From: Capillidium heterosporum
Lineage: Eukaryota; Entomophthoromycota; Entomophthoromycetes; Entomophthorales; Capillidiaceae
Length of the DNA: 64,000 bases
Assembly: GCA_016630905.1 (NCBI GenBank)
Contig: WBMQ01000004.1
Span: 992,001 to 1,056,000, forward strand
Direction: 5' to 3'
Part shown: positions 11,728-23,150 of the stretch, piece after piece
Layout of the letters: each line of letters begins with the position of its first letter
How positions within the stretch are numbered: position 1 is the stretch's first letter
Notes under the pieces: generated by a model
Databases searched by the model: none
Seen by the model: the letters and a program-made list of their open reading frames with translations, nothing else
What the model was told of the DNA's origin: nothing
Translations under genes and position numbers: made by a program

Positions 11728-13839
11728 TCTGGGAAGGAATTTCGAATTGCAATTGGACTAATCATGTGTACACCTCGATAAAATATGGGCGTCCTATTGG
11801 TGGGATGCTTACAAGTGAACCAATGAGAGCCACTTATAATTTATAATTATGTTGTAGCTGATCGAAATTGGATAGTTCGAGGTTAGTCATTCCGAAGCTA
11901 ATGAGCTGAAGGAAATTGATAGTTTCTATTGGAAAACTACAATTACCTCTAAAAACTGTCGAATTTCCTATTCATTATACCCCTTAAAACTCCATCCATC
12001 TTTCTGCTCGAAAAGTTTTTTGAAAGCCATTAATATAAGGGTACGGGCCAATTTGAATGCACAGCTCTAAAGACTTGGAGCTTGTCTATCGAAACATACT
12101 CATATCTTTGGTGCCATCGAAGACTTGGCGTCCCTTTAAGTTTGTACTTCCAAGCCTTACCGATGCCAATACTAAAAAGAAAAGATTCCCTTTATGTCCA
12201 ATTGTTAAGGAATAGCCATCTTGGCTTTCAACCTGATAAAATTACGAATTTCCTAAATTGGCCCATAGCCTTTGTAACCAATGATTATTGTCCGGCAATT
12301 TAGCCTGGAATAACTTTTACCCTTTTATGCAAAAAAAACCCTATTGGTTTAAGTCGTCTGATATGAGTAAGTTCGGAAAGGTAAATCCCTAAACTACTGG
12401 ATAAACTACTCCTAGTGCCTAGAAATTTAGCAAACTGCAACTTGCTTCCCATCTTTTAGCCGAAGGCTATTGGACCAACTTGGCAATAGCCAAGTAAGTC
12501 AAAAATTGGCCAACAATTATCCGAGCTACTACGCACCAGCGCCTTTTGGAGTAAGTTTGTCTTGGAAATCTGCACTAAGCTTAAGTTCGTATAGCTATAT
12601 CAGATGCCAAGAAACCCTTGTTTGTACTAACATCGAAGACTCCTTTCAGCAGCTTGATTTCTCTTCACCTACCTACAATCCCAGTATTAGTATTAACTGT
12701 AGATATGCCGTTTATAATTCTTACTAATAAGTTCAAAGCAGTTTGAAGGTATGTTAGTGCCTGCAGCCTTCTAAGATTACAAGGTTATAATTCTTTATAC
12801 CTTTGATTTATAAATATTTACTAAACAGTATATGTGAATTCTCACATTGAAAAGTGCTATAGGTTAAATCCTCAAAATTTACTAAGAATATTAACAAATG
12901 CATACTAAAGTGTGGTATAAGAAACATTGCTTCGTTTCAATAATTACTAACATAAGTGTAGATATCTACCTTTGAGCATATAGTTTGGTCTTTCTAATTG
13001 TAAATATATACCCATATTTCCTGTCTAATCACTTGATTTAATAAACTATAGCCGACAAGGTATACATATCGAATTTATACTTTAAATTTTAGGTTCAAAG
13101 GCTAAAGTGTCAGCATGTAGAGGGTGATTAATGTAGTATCTAAATATGCAACATTTATGTAACATTTTGCAGGTATATACAATTTCAAGACAGCTTACAA
13201 TCCACTTTATTAATAGCTATACTAGAAAAGATAAAGGCTTTGAAACTTAAAAATACAATAGGTGGCTATAAAAGGCCTTAGAACCAATGTATTATGTAAA
13301 ATAGCATTACTAGTTTGCTAGGCTTCTTAAACTCATAAGCCTTTAACCTGAATTTTCTAACCACATATCTCCAACCATCATCAAAGCCTAGTCACCTTTA
13401 GGACTAGCATGTAGATTAATAGTTTGTAGACGTTTTTATTAGGCACAAGTGTATCTTTGAATATTAATATTGTCGCCCACTATACCTTTACTGGAGGCTT
13501 GGATATTTCACTTTAAACTCATATATTAAAACATCCAATACAACTATATCTCATCAGTAGCGACACATCTCTCAGTAAATTCATGATCCCTTTCCTAGAT
13601 AGAGTTAGTGTTATTCCTTATAATCTTACACATCAATTAATTGTCTGAATAAACTTAGCTCGAATCTGAAGTGGTTCATATGGGTTTTCAATTTATAGCT
13701 GTAGTTAAATCGTAATCAAATATATTTATAAAGAACTAAAATGGTAAAAATAATGTTTCTAAGCCATAAAAATATATATCAAGAATTTCAAATAATATAC
13801 TTTATAAAAGTTATAACTAAAATAAGATTACAAAAATAG
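11728..13839. other. Intergenic, no supported gene
   Basis: About 2.1 kb. Two plus-strand frames at 12082..12303 and 12470..12727 lack recognisable motifs. The right half is very AT-rich. I see no repeat or RNA gene. Confidence 0.45.
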
Positions 13840-14259
13840 CTACTCAGCTTTAGGTGGGAAATTGGTTAACGGAGTCTCTCTCAACTTCCAGATTGCCAAC
13901 GACGACCTAACATCTAAATCTCTACTACTGACTAGCTCATCTTCAAACTGCTTAATCTTTTCTATCTTCGACTCAGTTGAAATTACCGATAATGACATTG
14001 CGAATCTGAATTTCTTCATAGGTAAGGTACAAGTTTTACGTTCCCCATATCGGTAATAATGCAGCAGTTGGTATCCAAAGGAGTAGCAGCGCATCGTCTC
14101 ATCGAAGGCTCGGTTTACTGAGTATGGGAGTAGTAGTTCGGCTTCACTTATATGCTTATATCGTTCCGTTAGTTTGTTGCTCTCATCATTCATCTTGAAA
14201 ATTTGTTGACAAAGAATGTTTCTGATGCTTATCACACTTTCAAAAACTTCTAAACCCAT
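13840..14259 (-). CDS. DUF3128 / Emi1-like protein
   Basis: Single-exon, 139 aa. The middle (residues about 44-75) matches the fungal DUF3128 family that includes budding yeast Emi1: a YSVNRAFDETMRCYSFGYQL stretch, then YYRYGERKTC and a KFRFAM tract. The C-terminus has the family's typical ending, IWKLRETPL. Emi1 was found through effects on early meiotic gene induction; its biochemistry is unclear, and I would not transfer the role. Two conserved cysteines are visible (MRC and KTC). An internal ATG (about 14193) could also serve as start, giving 117 aa and placing the domain near the N-terminus. Head-to-head with the small basic protein at 14350, with only 90 bp between. Confidence 0.72.
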   Translation of the reverse strand: MGLEVFESVISIRNILCQQIFKMNDESNKLTERYKHISEAELLLPYSVNRAFDETMRCYSFGYQLLHYYRYGERKTCTLPMKKFRFAMSLSVISTESKIEKIKQFEDELVSSRDLDVRSSLAIWKLRETPLTNFPPKAE

Positions 14260-14349
14260 CTATCCAATCAAACCATTAAGCTTCTCTGAATAGTGAGCTT
14301 GCTGCAAAAGATTTTAGAATCCTTCTTATAGAAAGCAAGTTATATTAAC
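14260..14349. promoter_or_regulatory. Short bidirectional promoter region
   Basis: Ninety bases separate the start codons of two divergent genes, the Emi1-like protein and a small basic protein. Both core promoters must fit here or in the 5' coding regions. No TATA box is evident. Inferred from gene layout only. Confidence 0.5.
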
Positions 14350-14858
14350 ATGGTAAAGAAACAAGAGCTTAATCTCATAAAGAGAGGAATATCAGCCATA
14401 GAGAAGGTCTACAACGAGCCCAAGGCCGACAAGAAGGATATCGAACTGAGCAAAGATAAAAAAACTAAAAAGTTAAAGGTGCCAAAGACGAAACTAAAGT
14501 TGAAGAAAATTAAACAGGCTATAAAGCAACAAACTTACCAAAACAATCCTAGCCTATCGAAAGAGTTAGAGTCGAATGGTTTGGACAAGATAGATAGTAT
14601 ACGTAGGAAGCGAAATTTGAAGTTGGAAGCTAAAGATGAATCTACCGACTTTTTAGAAGCAAACTTGGCTCTGTTGAACCAAAATTTTGTACAGAGAAGT
14701 AAAGGTTTAAAACGAATTCAAGATGAGGTACGCTAATATACTTATTTTGACATGTACTAATTGTTGTTCTTTTATTCTTATACTTTTAGGTTATTAATTT
14801 CGATGAGGTTCATGCGGTTGCACCTATAAGGAAATATAAGCAAAAATACATAAAGTAG
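14350..14858 (+). CDS. Small lysine-rich protein, possibly nucleolar
   Basis: Exons 14350..14727 and 14790..14858 (62-nt intron ending TTTTAG) give 148 aa. The N-terminal half is extremely rich in Lys with heptad-like Leu/Ile spacing (KTKLKLKKIKQAIKQQT), then IRRKRNLKLEAKDES. The second exon adds only 22 residues, ending in RKYKQKYIK. The charge and short basic C-terminus resemble small ribosome-biogenesis factors, but I cannot name a family and make no functional claim. No membrane segment or signal peptide. Its promoter region is shared with the Emi1-like gene. Confidence 0.7.
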
Positions 14859-15263
14859 TAAATAAATTTAGCTAATATATATCGATTCAATATAAATAGT
14901 GTTCTCTTATAAACGATGACATATATTTAATGAGTAATAGTTGGATACTAGGTTTCTATATAAGGCCATTTACAGTAAATGCTCTTCGAAATTTTAAATA
15001 GGTTCCAAAATGGACGGGTATTTGGGTATAAGCCTATATATCGATTCTTTTGCTTTTTAACTAGCTTTGTAGCCCTTTTAAATATCTTCATATATGGCCC
15101 CAAAGTTTGCTAATGAGTTTGGAATGTATCAAACTTTAAAAATTAAATGTGATAAATATCAGTTCTAGAGAAGTAGTAAAATTAAACACATACTTTATAA
15201 AACCTCCTAGTTGAAGAATTCTTCCACTTAAATGACAGCCATACATTACAAACAAACCCACCA
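14859..15263. other. Intergenic between convergent genes
   Basis: About 0.4 kb of AT-rich spacer separating tail-to-tail genes. Nothing recognisable. Confidence 0.6.
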
Positions 15264-15608
15264 TCAGAAGAAAACAGCCTTACTGTCTAAAGGTAATCCA
15301 GTTTCTGGGTCGATGTTATTCTCCAAAAACTTCTGCTTCTGCCGGAACAATCTAGCTTCATCGAAGCTCAAGTTATTTTCTACCATTATCTTCTTCAAGG
15401 CCATACTTTCGGCTAGGCCGGGTCGGTTATCCAAACTGTCGTTCAAGTTTTGAGTTACATCGAATAGATTGGAAGTCAAACCCAACTCTATAGAATTACT
15501 AAATCCGTTGGAATTGGTTAAATGATTGCTGCGGTACCGCTTCAAGTATTCGTTGCGAAGAATGAGTATAGCTGTTGTAAATTTGGTTAAGTTTAAGAAA
15601 TTGTACAT
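15264..15608 (-). CDS. DUF2015 family protein
   Basis: Single exon, 114 aa. The C-terminal two thirds carry the DUF2015 pattern of small fungal proteins: IELGLTSNLFDVTQNLND, then a DNRPGL turn, an NLSFDEARLFRQKQKF helix and the closing IDPETGLPLDSKAVFF. The N-terminus has a weakly hydrophobic stretch (FTTAILIL) before a basic RNEYLKRYR, possibly a membrane anchor or targeting element. The family is widespread in fungi and of unknown function. The start is the only ATG upstream of the domain in this frame. Confidence in the family is good; nothing further can be said about the role. Confidence 0.82.
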   Translation of the reverse strand: MYNFLNLTKFTTAILILRNEYLKRYRSNHLTNSNGFSNSIELGLTSNLFDVTQNLNDSLDNRPGLAESMALKKIMVENNLSFDEARLFRQKQKFLENNIDPETGLPLDSKAVFF

Positions 15609-16516
15609 TAGTAAATGAGCACGGATTTTTATTAATTAGTTACTTGTTATAACGAAAGGTAGATAAAGGATATAGTGGCTTTCCATAGCTATAAAAGTTG
15701 GGATAAAATCGAAAGATACGAAACCTCTCTTTTCGTTGAGCTTTTTAGGTTGGAATGGCTTTGTGTTGTGACTTTTTCAGTTTTTCCATCCAAAGCTTTT
15801 AAAGCTAATAGAAGTTTAAAATGGCCAATAAAATCTTTAATAGGATGCCAGTGTAAAGAAGTCTTCAGATAGTTGTGGAAGACAAATTCAAGTGTAGTGA
15901 TGAGTATCAAGTAGGCCTATCTCTTTTGGACTAGGAAGGAAACGTGAAGTCCACAAAGATGTATGGTAAAGTGATGGACCAATACTAATCCGATATCTAG
16001 GCAAATGCTATTGATTGAAATTGGATAATAACTTTGATAAGCAAACGTTAGTATACCATCTCTACTAAACTTTGCTAAATTTTCTATGTAAAGCCTAAAT
16101 AATATACATTTGTATTTTAATTAGCAAGTGTCGACATATGCTTTCAATAAAGCAGTGGGCTTATTTAACATGCTATTAGTAAAGTATTAATGGTTAGCTA
16201 TACTTGTAGACAGGTAAAGTGTGTAGTGTATATAAGATACCTATGTTTAACTTGTGATTAAAACCACACCAACACTACTGTTATCCTCAATGCAAGGCAA
16301 AACTGAATTATATTTTAAAAGTTTGCACCCATTTTTCAACTCTTCGTGCCAATATATGTGCCACATTAAGCCTCCAGGAATTTCCCCCCAATGATGTCAA
16401 GTTTAATTGATTACAACTTCAAAAGCTAGGAAAGATAAAACGGATTGTCAAAGGTTTGGATCTCTCCTTTGAATAGAACCAAATTCAGTTCAACCAAATT
16501 AGAGCATAAGATAAAG
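15609..16516. other. Divergent intergenic region
   Basis: About 0.9 kb between the DUF2015 gene (-) and the nonaspanin gene (+). Should hold both promoters. A frame at 15675..15872 has no recognisable content. Confidence 0.5.
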
Positions 16517-18471
16517 ATGATACTGTTAATACGAACTATAATAGCCTTAACGTTTACACGTCTGGTCTTTAGTGGTGAGCATACCCATAACGTAAGTCTT
16601 TATATTTCATTATTTTTATAACTAAATACTGAGATTTTATTTTTCATTTAATAAAGTATAGGGAAGGAATCCCAATCCCAGTATGGACCAATGTGGTAGG
16701 CCCAATAAATAACAACCAAGAGACATACCCCTATTTCTACCTACCCTACTGTTCTGGAAAAGTACCGGTCGATCACTACCATGAGAGCATAGGAGAGCGG
16801 TTGTTAGGTTACCAACCCATAGGTTTAGGCATCGATATAAAATTTAAGGTCAACAACTTGGAATCACAAAACTTATGCTCCAAAGTGCTAAACAAGGATG
16901 ATATTCAAAAGTTTTTATTCGCTATAAACAACAACTATTGGTATCAGCTCTTTGTAGATGGATTAACAAATTTCACGCCAGTAGGTAAGCTTATTACGGA
17001 GGATACTATAAAGGACGAGGATAGCAGCGAATTTAAGGACGGAGTTGGAAGTTACTTATATGCCAGTACTGCCTACACCATATTTACCGATGACAAGGAA
17101 AAGATTTTGGGATACCAGGTTCGACCCTTCAACCCAATAAAGCTGTCGCCTACGATAGCCAATCTAAATATAGCTTACAACTTTACGGTAAGCTTCGAGC
17201 CAGTCTCCAACGTGTCCTTTGAAGATCGACTGGACTACCACCAAAGCTTACAATACAACTTATACCAAGGTCTATCGACTAAGTTGACATCAAAGTTAAA
17301 GGTGGAGCACAAAGTACGGTGGTTATCGGTATGCAACTCTCTACTGCTAATTTTAATTCTCATGGGGATTCTAACTTCCATCCTGATCCGCATCTTGAAG
17401 CTAGACCTGTTTAGGTACAATAACAGCAGTAGTGACGGCCTCCTCAATGAAATGGAATTGGAGGACAACTTCGAGTTGGTCAAATTATCGTTGGACGATG
17501 AGGTGGGCTGGAAGTTTATCGCCAACGACGTGTTCCGACCTCCCAAATTCCTCTTCTTACTTTCAGGCTTGGTGGGTACGGGAGTCCAGATCCTAGGCTC
17601 CTCCGTTTTGGTGCTGATCTTCACTATATTCAACGGGTGGTCCTTCCAGAAGTTCAAGATCATTTCTGCCTTCCTCCTACTTTATTCGTTAACCTCCACC
17701 CTGAGTGGGTATTTGAGCGTGCGGGTGTACACCAGCTACCTGGGCAAGAATTGGATCTACTGCGCTCTACTTACCGCCTCTTTGTGGCCTACCATATTAT
17801 TTGTAGTTCTAAGCATCATCAATACAGTTGCTTGGTCTCACCAATCCACCAGAGCCCTGCCTTTAACCACCTTCTTGATACTGTTCATCACCTGGCTGTG
17901 TCTTACCTTACCTCTAACCATATTAGGGGCTTCACTGGGTCGCCGCAATCTGTTACAGTTCCCATGCAGGACCAACTCCTTACCTAGACCTATACCAATA
18001 ACTAGGTGGTACTTGAAGTCGGTGGCTTTAGCCCTGATAGGTGGCATCCTACCCTTCCTTTCGATCTTCATTGAGCTCTACTACATCTTGAATCTGTTTT
18101 GGGTCAATCCTACTACTGCCACCTTCCTCCCCTACCACCTCTACGGGTTCTTGTTGGTTGGATTGAGTCTGTTATGTGTTACTGCAAGTTTAACGGGAAT
18201 TCTCATTACCTACATCCGCATCAACAACGAGGATCATAGGTGGCACTGGCTGTCCTTCTTCTCAACCGCCTCCACCGGCTTCTACATCTACCTTTACGCC
18301 ATCTACTACTTCTTTGCCAAGACTAAGATGAGTGGATTACTCCAGATTACCTTCTACTTCTTTGGTATGGCCGTGTTCTCCAGTACTCTGGCTTTGATCT
18401 TAGGCTCCATCGCCTTCATCTCGAGTCAGCTCTTCCTCTTGAAGATATTTAGAGTAGTCAAGTTGGATTAA
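16517..18471 (+). CDS. Transmembrane 9 superfamily protein (nonaspanin, TM9SF/EMP70)
   Basis: Nonaspanins are nine-helix endomembrane proteins of Golgi and endosomes, implicated in sorting and membrane-protein trafficking. Exon 1 (16517..16591) encodes a 25-residue signal peptide region (MILLIRTIIALTFTRLVFSG). Exon 2 (16657..18471) encodes the rest, 629 aa in total. The lumenal domain begins YREGIPIPVWTNVVGP and QETYPYFYLPYC, matching the family's 'Y-x-EG...VGP...ETY.Y..LPFC' start. The C-terminal half has nine hydrophobic helices. The protein ends VVKLD, fitting the KxD/E Golgi-retention signal. Only the AAG acceptor at 16654-16656 keeps phase; the TAG five bases downstream would break the frame. 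Length is normal for the family. Confidence 0.93.
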
Positions 18472-18537
18472 GTATTTAAAATAAAAGAAACTAGTTTATA
18501 AATAAGCACAATGGTTTTATTTACACATATATCTCGG

Positions 18538-19546
18538 TTAACCTACTTGCTTTGATAGATCCGTCAAAGGTACGTAGCTGACGCCCATAATTTCCTTGGT
18601 AGTTACGTTGCCTTTAGCGTCCTTATCGATGAGGTAAATACTTTGTTCTAAGCTTCCAATGGGAATAAAGATTCTACTATACATAAGTAAAGTGGTGTTG
18701 TAAGTAATGATTACCTCCCAGGAGCTTTAAGCTGTTCAACCAAATTCTTTGGAAAGTCTTTACTAGCGGCGCCTACATGGCTATACATTTTTGTTCAGTA
18801 AAATATTTCAACCTTAAGCGATACTTACATACAATCGTAAGGAGCATCATCCGAATAACCTAATCTGCCGTCTCCAATCATTATTTTAATGCTCCCTCCA
18901 TTGTCGTCGGCATCTTCCACATTCTTGTTGTCTTTCTTCAGATTACCCTTCGACCAACTAACCAGCTCCTTTACGTGCTCTATGCCTATTACTTTGCCCT
19001 TCGGTCCTACCTATATACAAACACATATTGTTTTAGTGTTGCTGCTACTGGTTTATATTTTATACCATATTGGAAAAGCATCCACACAGATATCCTGAAC
19101 CAGAGCCTACGTCTAAAACTAAATTTGCTATCAACAAATGTGGTATGAAAATAAAAGTAGCAACCTTTTGACCCTTCAGTTAAATAATCTTTCAGATGTT
19201 CCAAAGCGTAACCATGCATATGGCTAAATGATAGTTAGGATATATACTAATAAAGTATAAATTTACGGTGCTGAGATAGTAGCTCCATAACCTAGAGATA
19301 GTGGTGTATCTTGGTAAGCGTCCGAGCCACTTTTACAGTAGTTCTTCCTATCGCAGTCTACCATAGCTTTGTAAACTCTCTCGCTGGTTACAATCTTATG
19401 ATCTATACACTATTTTAAAATAGATGTCTACATGTTTAGTTACTTTTCAAATTTTGGATGAGTTCAAGGTTACTATTTCCTAGTTGATATGTAAGTAAAT
19501 ATAAAATATTGTAACAGACAGTGTTACCTGAGCTTCTCCAAGCCAT
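18538..19546 (-). CDS. Protein-L-isoaspartate O-methyltransferase (PCMT)
   Basis: Repairs age-damaged proteins by S-adenosylmethionine-dependent methylation of L-isoaspartyl residues in the cytosol. Eight exons splice in frame to 231 aa (typical about 227): 19546..19528, 19479..19444, 19402..19267, 19223..19165, 19127..19066, 19010..18829, 18780..18715, 18673..18538. The N-terminus MAWRSS matches the eukaryotic family. It is followed by IVTSERVYKAMVDCDRKNYC, ISAPHMHGYALE with the substrate-site Ser, and SAM motif I LDVGSGSGYLCGC. Later come VIGIEHVKELV, DGRLGYSDDAPYDCIHVGAA and GRIFIPIGS. Introns are 37-55 nt. The density (seven introns in about 1 kb) is the highest in the window. Confidence 0.95.
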
Positions 19547-20593
19547 CTTTCTTAACAAGTTGCGTAGTTTAATGTTGCTATATCGATGTAGTTTTAAATA
19601 TAAAGAAGCGTTTCAACTGAAAGTCCTTCAAAAATAAACTTGCAGTTTATCTGAAATTTGATTCACGTCATAAATTACCAAGCATCAATCATCATCATCA
19701 TAACACAAGTATAGATTTTATAGTAGTTCGAGTTTTGATAAAAATACATACATCTATATACTTACATATTAACTCAGCTATTTGTGTATGTAACTTAGTC
19801 CACTTTTCTGCACAAAGATTTGGAAACTACTTTACTGCTGTAGTTCAAAGTTCCCTTGCCCAAAACTGACTTTTGATCAAGGATAATTCGGTGTCAGTCA
19901 TCGTCAATAGCAACAAATTGTACAACCATCTATGATACCCGGAAGCAAACCAAACACTAATAAAATATCTCTGGGATTTTAAACTCCAACTATTGCGGTC
20001 AGCTAAAGCTTGCTATACTAAATAGCACTGATGACTCTGTGCTCTCCATATTGTATTTCAGCCTATTGAGAGTCATGTAAGTTAGATCAAAGACATGCTA
20101 CAACCAAGCTCAAGGCAGAAAAGTATAAGAGTACTTAAATATCGAAGAGCTAAGCCAGATATGGTATTATAGACAAGCTGAAAAAGGGTTCATGTAATAA
20201 ATTTGACGATGCAGAGTAGAAATACAAAAGGAAAAGGCAAATGTAAAAATTTCAAAACGATAAATATAGTGTATATAAAGAAAGGTCATCGAAGTACCAA
20301 GTGGATATAATTTAATTGGAAAGTCCATTGACGATATATACTAAGCATGTGTAACAGTAAAAATGAAATCAAGTGAAGTTGAATAAAGCAATAGCCGTAA
20401 ATATAGTAAGTGTATTACTAGAAAATTTAAGGCATAGTGGAGCTTGAAAGAAGTATTACATGGAAGTGAGTTGAAGGTTAGAAAGATTGTTTAGGGACTA
20501 CAGATGGATGGCGAAATGCCTGAACTTGAAGAGGCTAGGATAGGTGTAAAATATAAATAAAATAGACGGTAGCTGACATTATAAAAGTTAATT
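19547..20593. other. Intergenic, AT-rich
   Basis: About 1 kb between the PCMT start and the 3' end of the Argonaute pseudogene. Contains a short ATC run near 19687-19701. No gene seen. Confidence 0.55.
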
Positions 20594-23150
20594 TTAGTAC
20601 ATAACCTGCCAAAGATCTTTCCTGACTTTGCAGTAGTTGGTGGCATCGTCGCTTTGAAATCTAAAGGCTTCCATCATACTATCATTCCAGGATCTACATT
20701 TAAAGTGGAATCGAGCACGAAATCCAACCAAGTGGGTATAGTAAATGAGAGGGTACGCTGGATCCTGATTGAGTACAGCGTATAAATATATAGGATAGGC
20801 TGTTCGTCAAGGCTTGCAACCAATCGCTGATAAAATCGGTTACATCCTTGAAAACATGGTTGTGAGTAGAATGTGAGATCTCCTTCAACCTGAAATGAAG
20901 CTGTAGGTAAAAGTCCAAACCTTGAGAGGTAGGTTATACCTGAATCGACAATAATATCAGATAAGCAGTTTCCAGCTTTATTGAATTATTGACGACCCAG
21001 TGAGAGGAATAGAATGTGGTGGCGTTTCTTGATAGCATCAAAAGTAATGGTCAAATGGCAGTTGTGCTCCAAGTTAAAGCAAGCTGCCTCGAGAGATTCC
21101 ATCTTCAAAGTCAAAGCTTCAGAAAACTGGTCATCCGATACACCGCTACAATAGTAAATAATTTGTTGGGGTTTCATATGGCAGACTTGGTAGAATATCT
21201 TCAAGACCTCAAAAGCTATATCAGAAGGGTCAGCAATTACCTCATTTTGAGTGGCCTGGATTCGAACCAAGGCTGAATATCTGGCAGCGAAGATATCTAC
21301 CAATCCAACTAAAATAATAATCAATAGGCTCGAAGGATTTCCAGACCCAAAATGCAATACATCTGCGCCGAAGATGATGGTCGAAGCTTATAAAGCGAAT
21401 TTCAGATCCTCTCTACGCAAGTGAACGTTCGTATTACCAAATATGGTGTTCATCTTGAGGACTAAGTTGATATAGTACATAGTGTTGTTATTTTTGACGT
21501 AGATCAACTATATGCACTACATTGCTACCCCAGGGACAACATCACCGACTTGCTTGACTTTAGCGTAGTATTTGATAGTGATGATATAGTAGGATAGCTA
21601 AAAGCAACTGAGGCTTGACCTTGGAGCTATTTTTCGTACTGAGTCAAGTTTCATATAGCCAGGCTTCGATATCCCTATTGAAGTTACAGGGTCAAATCTT
21701 CGGATGCTTGTTGAGTATATTTATCCTGGTGTCCTGGCAGACAGTGGCTAGCTTCCTAATGAAGCCTTGTACATCTCATTCACTAAACTCTCGCATGAAG
21801 TTAACTAAATTTTACAAGTTCAACTTCTCACCTTGAATAAATTGCTTATTCTTCATGTTCCAGGAACTGAGCTCTGGTGATAAGTGGGCTTGATCTCTTG
21901 ATAGCAGATTATAGCAGAGTGTGAATAGTGGTAATTTCCTCGCATCTATAGTAATCATACTTTGATCTACAGAGATTCCAAACTCATTTAGATGTTCGTT
22001 GTGAATAGTCGAGAGCATTGAATCTGCTGCTGATTTGTTTAGTAAGGGCTTGGGGGTGGTTGACTCATGAACTGAATCATGTTGGCAGTTTACTTTTTGC
22101 TGAGCTTCTTTAAATAACGCTGATCGGCTATTATAGCACATACTTTTAAGGAAAATATAATACCTTTGGAATTGTATATACATGGCAAGAGAAGGTAGTT
22201 GAGGCGGAAGTTGTAATAATTTACAAAATAGGAATTGGTGGTATGCTGCCCTTCTCTTTCAATCACAAATCGAATCTCATCTATTGCTGCTCTCGAGATA
22301 TCTTTGATCTTTACTTTGTGAACCCTTACTCCATGGTGATTGTGAGAAGCGACCATATCTTTAAGGGATTTTTCAATATTCTGAAGATCCCGATCAAAAA
22401 GATCACTTTTAAACTCATTAACAAAATATTTATCAAAATAGTTGTACCTGACTGATAGAAGACGGTTGCTGAAAAACCCAGGTTGAGTAACATCCTCCTG
22501 TAAGCAGACTTACAGATTTGATAGAATCCTTGCCATATCTCCAAATCTTCAACGGTAGAAGAATAGTCGGTTGGGACATAGAACTAATGATCAATCATTT
22601 TATACTATTGGAAAGGCTTGTGTCAAAAGATGTTATTCAAAGCCATAATTTCGACAAGGTAATCAGTATTTAGATCACCAGCTCCATTTAAGAACTAAAT
22701 TAGTTCCCCTATATAGATCTTCTACATTTTCCTAAGCTTTATCTTATAAGCTCTAGGCTCATAATGAGCTCTCCTTCCTTCCTCACCAAAGACAATATAT
22801 ATCTCAAGTTAATGTTAACAAATTATTGAACTTGAATTGGGAGTAACCCTTCTCTGAAAAGTAGAAATGTTGAAAAAACATCGTACCTCCTATAGAAAAC
22901 TATTAGATATCCTCCCAGTTTTGTAAGATTATGAACTTTGTGCATCCGATTAAAACTCTTATGGACCAATTTGAGGAGATAGCCAATGCTATCAATGATA
23001 ACATCGTAATGGATGGTCTGATTCTGAGTGGCTTTCCGATTCAAAGAAGTTGTTTTGAATTTAGATTGACCTTCCAAGTGTTCTTGATGCAGGACATTTC
23101 TAGAAAAGTATGTCTTTGGTTTACCTATTGGCGGATCTAATATTTAAGGT
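20594..23150 (-). pseudogene. Argonaute pseudogene (N, PAZ, MID and PIWI remnants)
   Basis: Argonaute binds small RNAs in RNA interference. Recognisable pieces appear in the right order along 2.5 kb. An N-domain start reads RPPIGKPK and IHYDVIID, near 23130-22990. The linker reads LEIWQGFYQ and LLNLGFSATVFYQ, near 22550-22450. PAZ reads VRVHKVKIKDIS through LKVCAIIADQRYLKKLS. Then come the QTANMI hallmark, NEFGISVDQSMITIDARKLP and WNMKNKQFIQGEKL. PIWI has GADV, SRYSALVRIQ-like and GVSDDQFSEAL segments, a THNHVFKD segment and a C-terminus ending VMY at 20597. Frame changes occur near 22450, 22070, 21480 and 20930. At least five in-frame stops fall between 22724 and 22584, and one replaces Gln of QTANMI (22092..22090). 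The third catalytic Asp (RDGVS in relatives) is Ser. Dead and decaying. The 5' end is not resolved. Confidence 0.88.

Noticed and set aside
21240-21275. A GGTTCGAATCC-like T-loop sequence on the minus strand suggesting a tRNA
   Set aside because: It lies inside the PIWI segment of the Argonaute pseudogene and no cloverleaf arms surround it.
20594-23150. A functional Argonaute with many short introns
   Set aside because: Stops occur inside conserved coding blocks with no splice sites around them, and frame changes occur without room for introns (for example near 22450).
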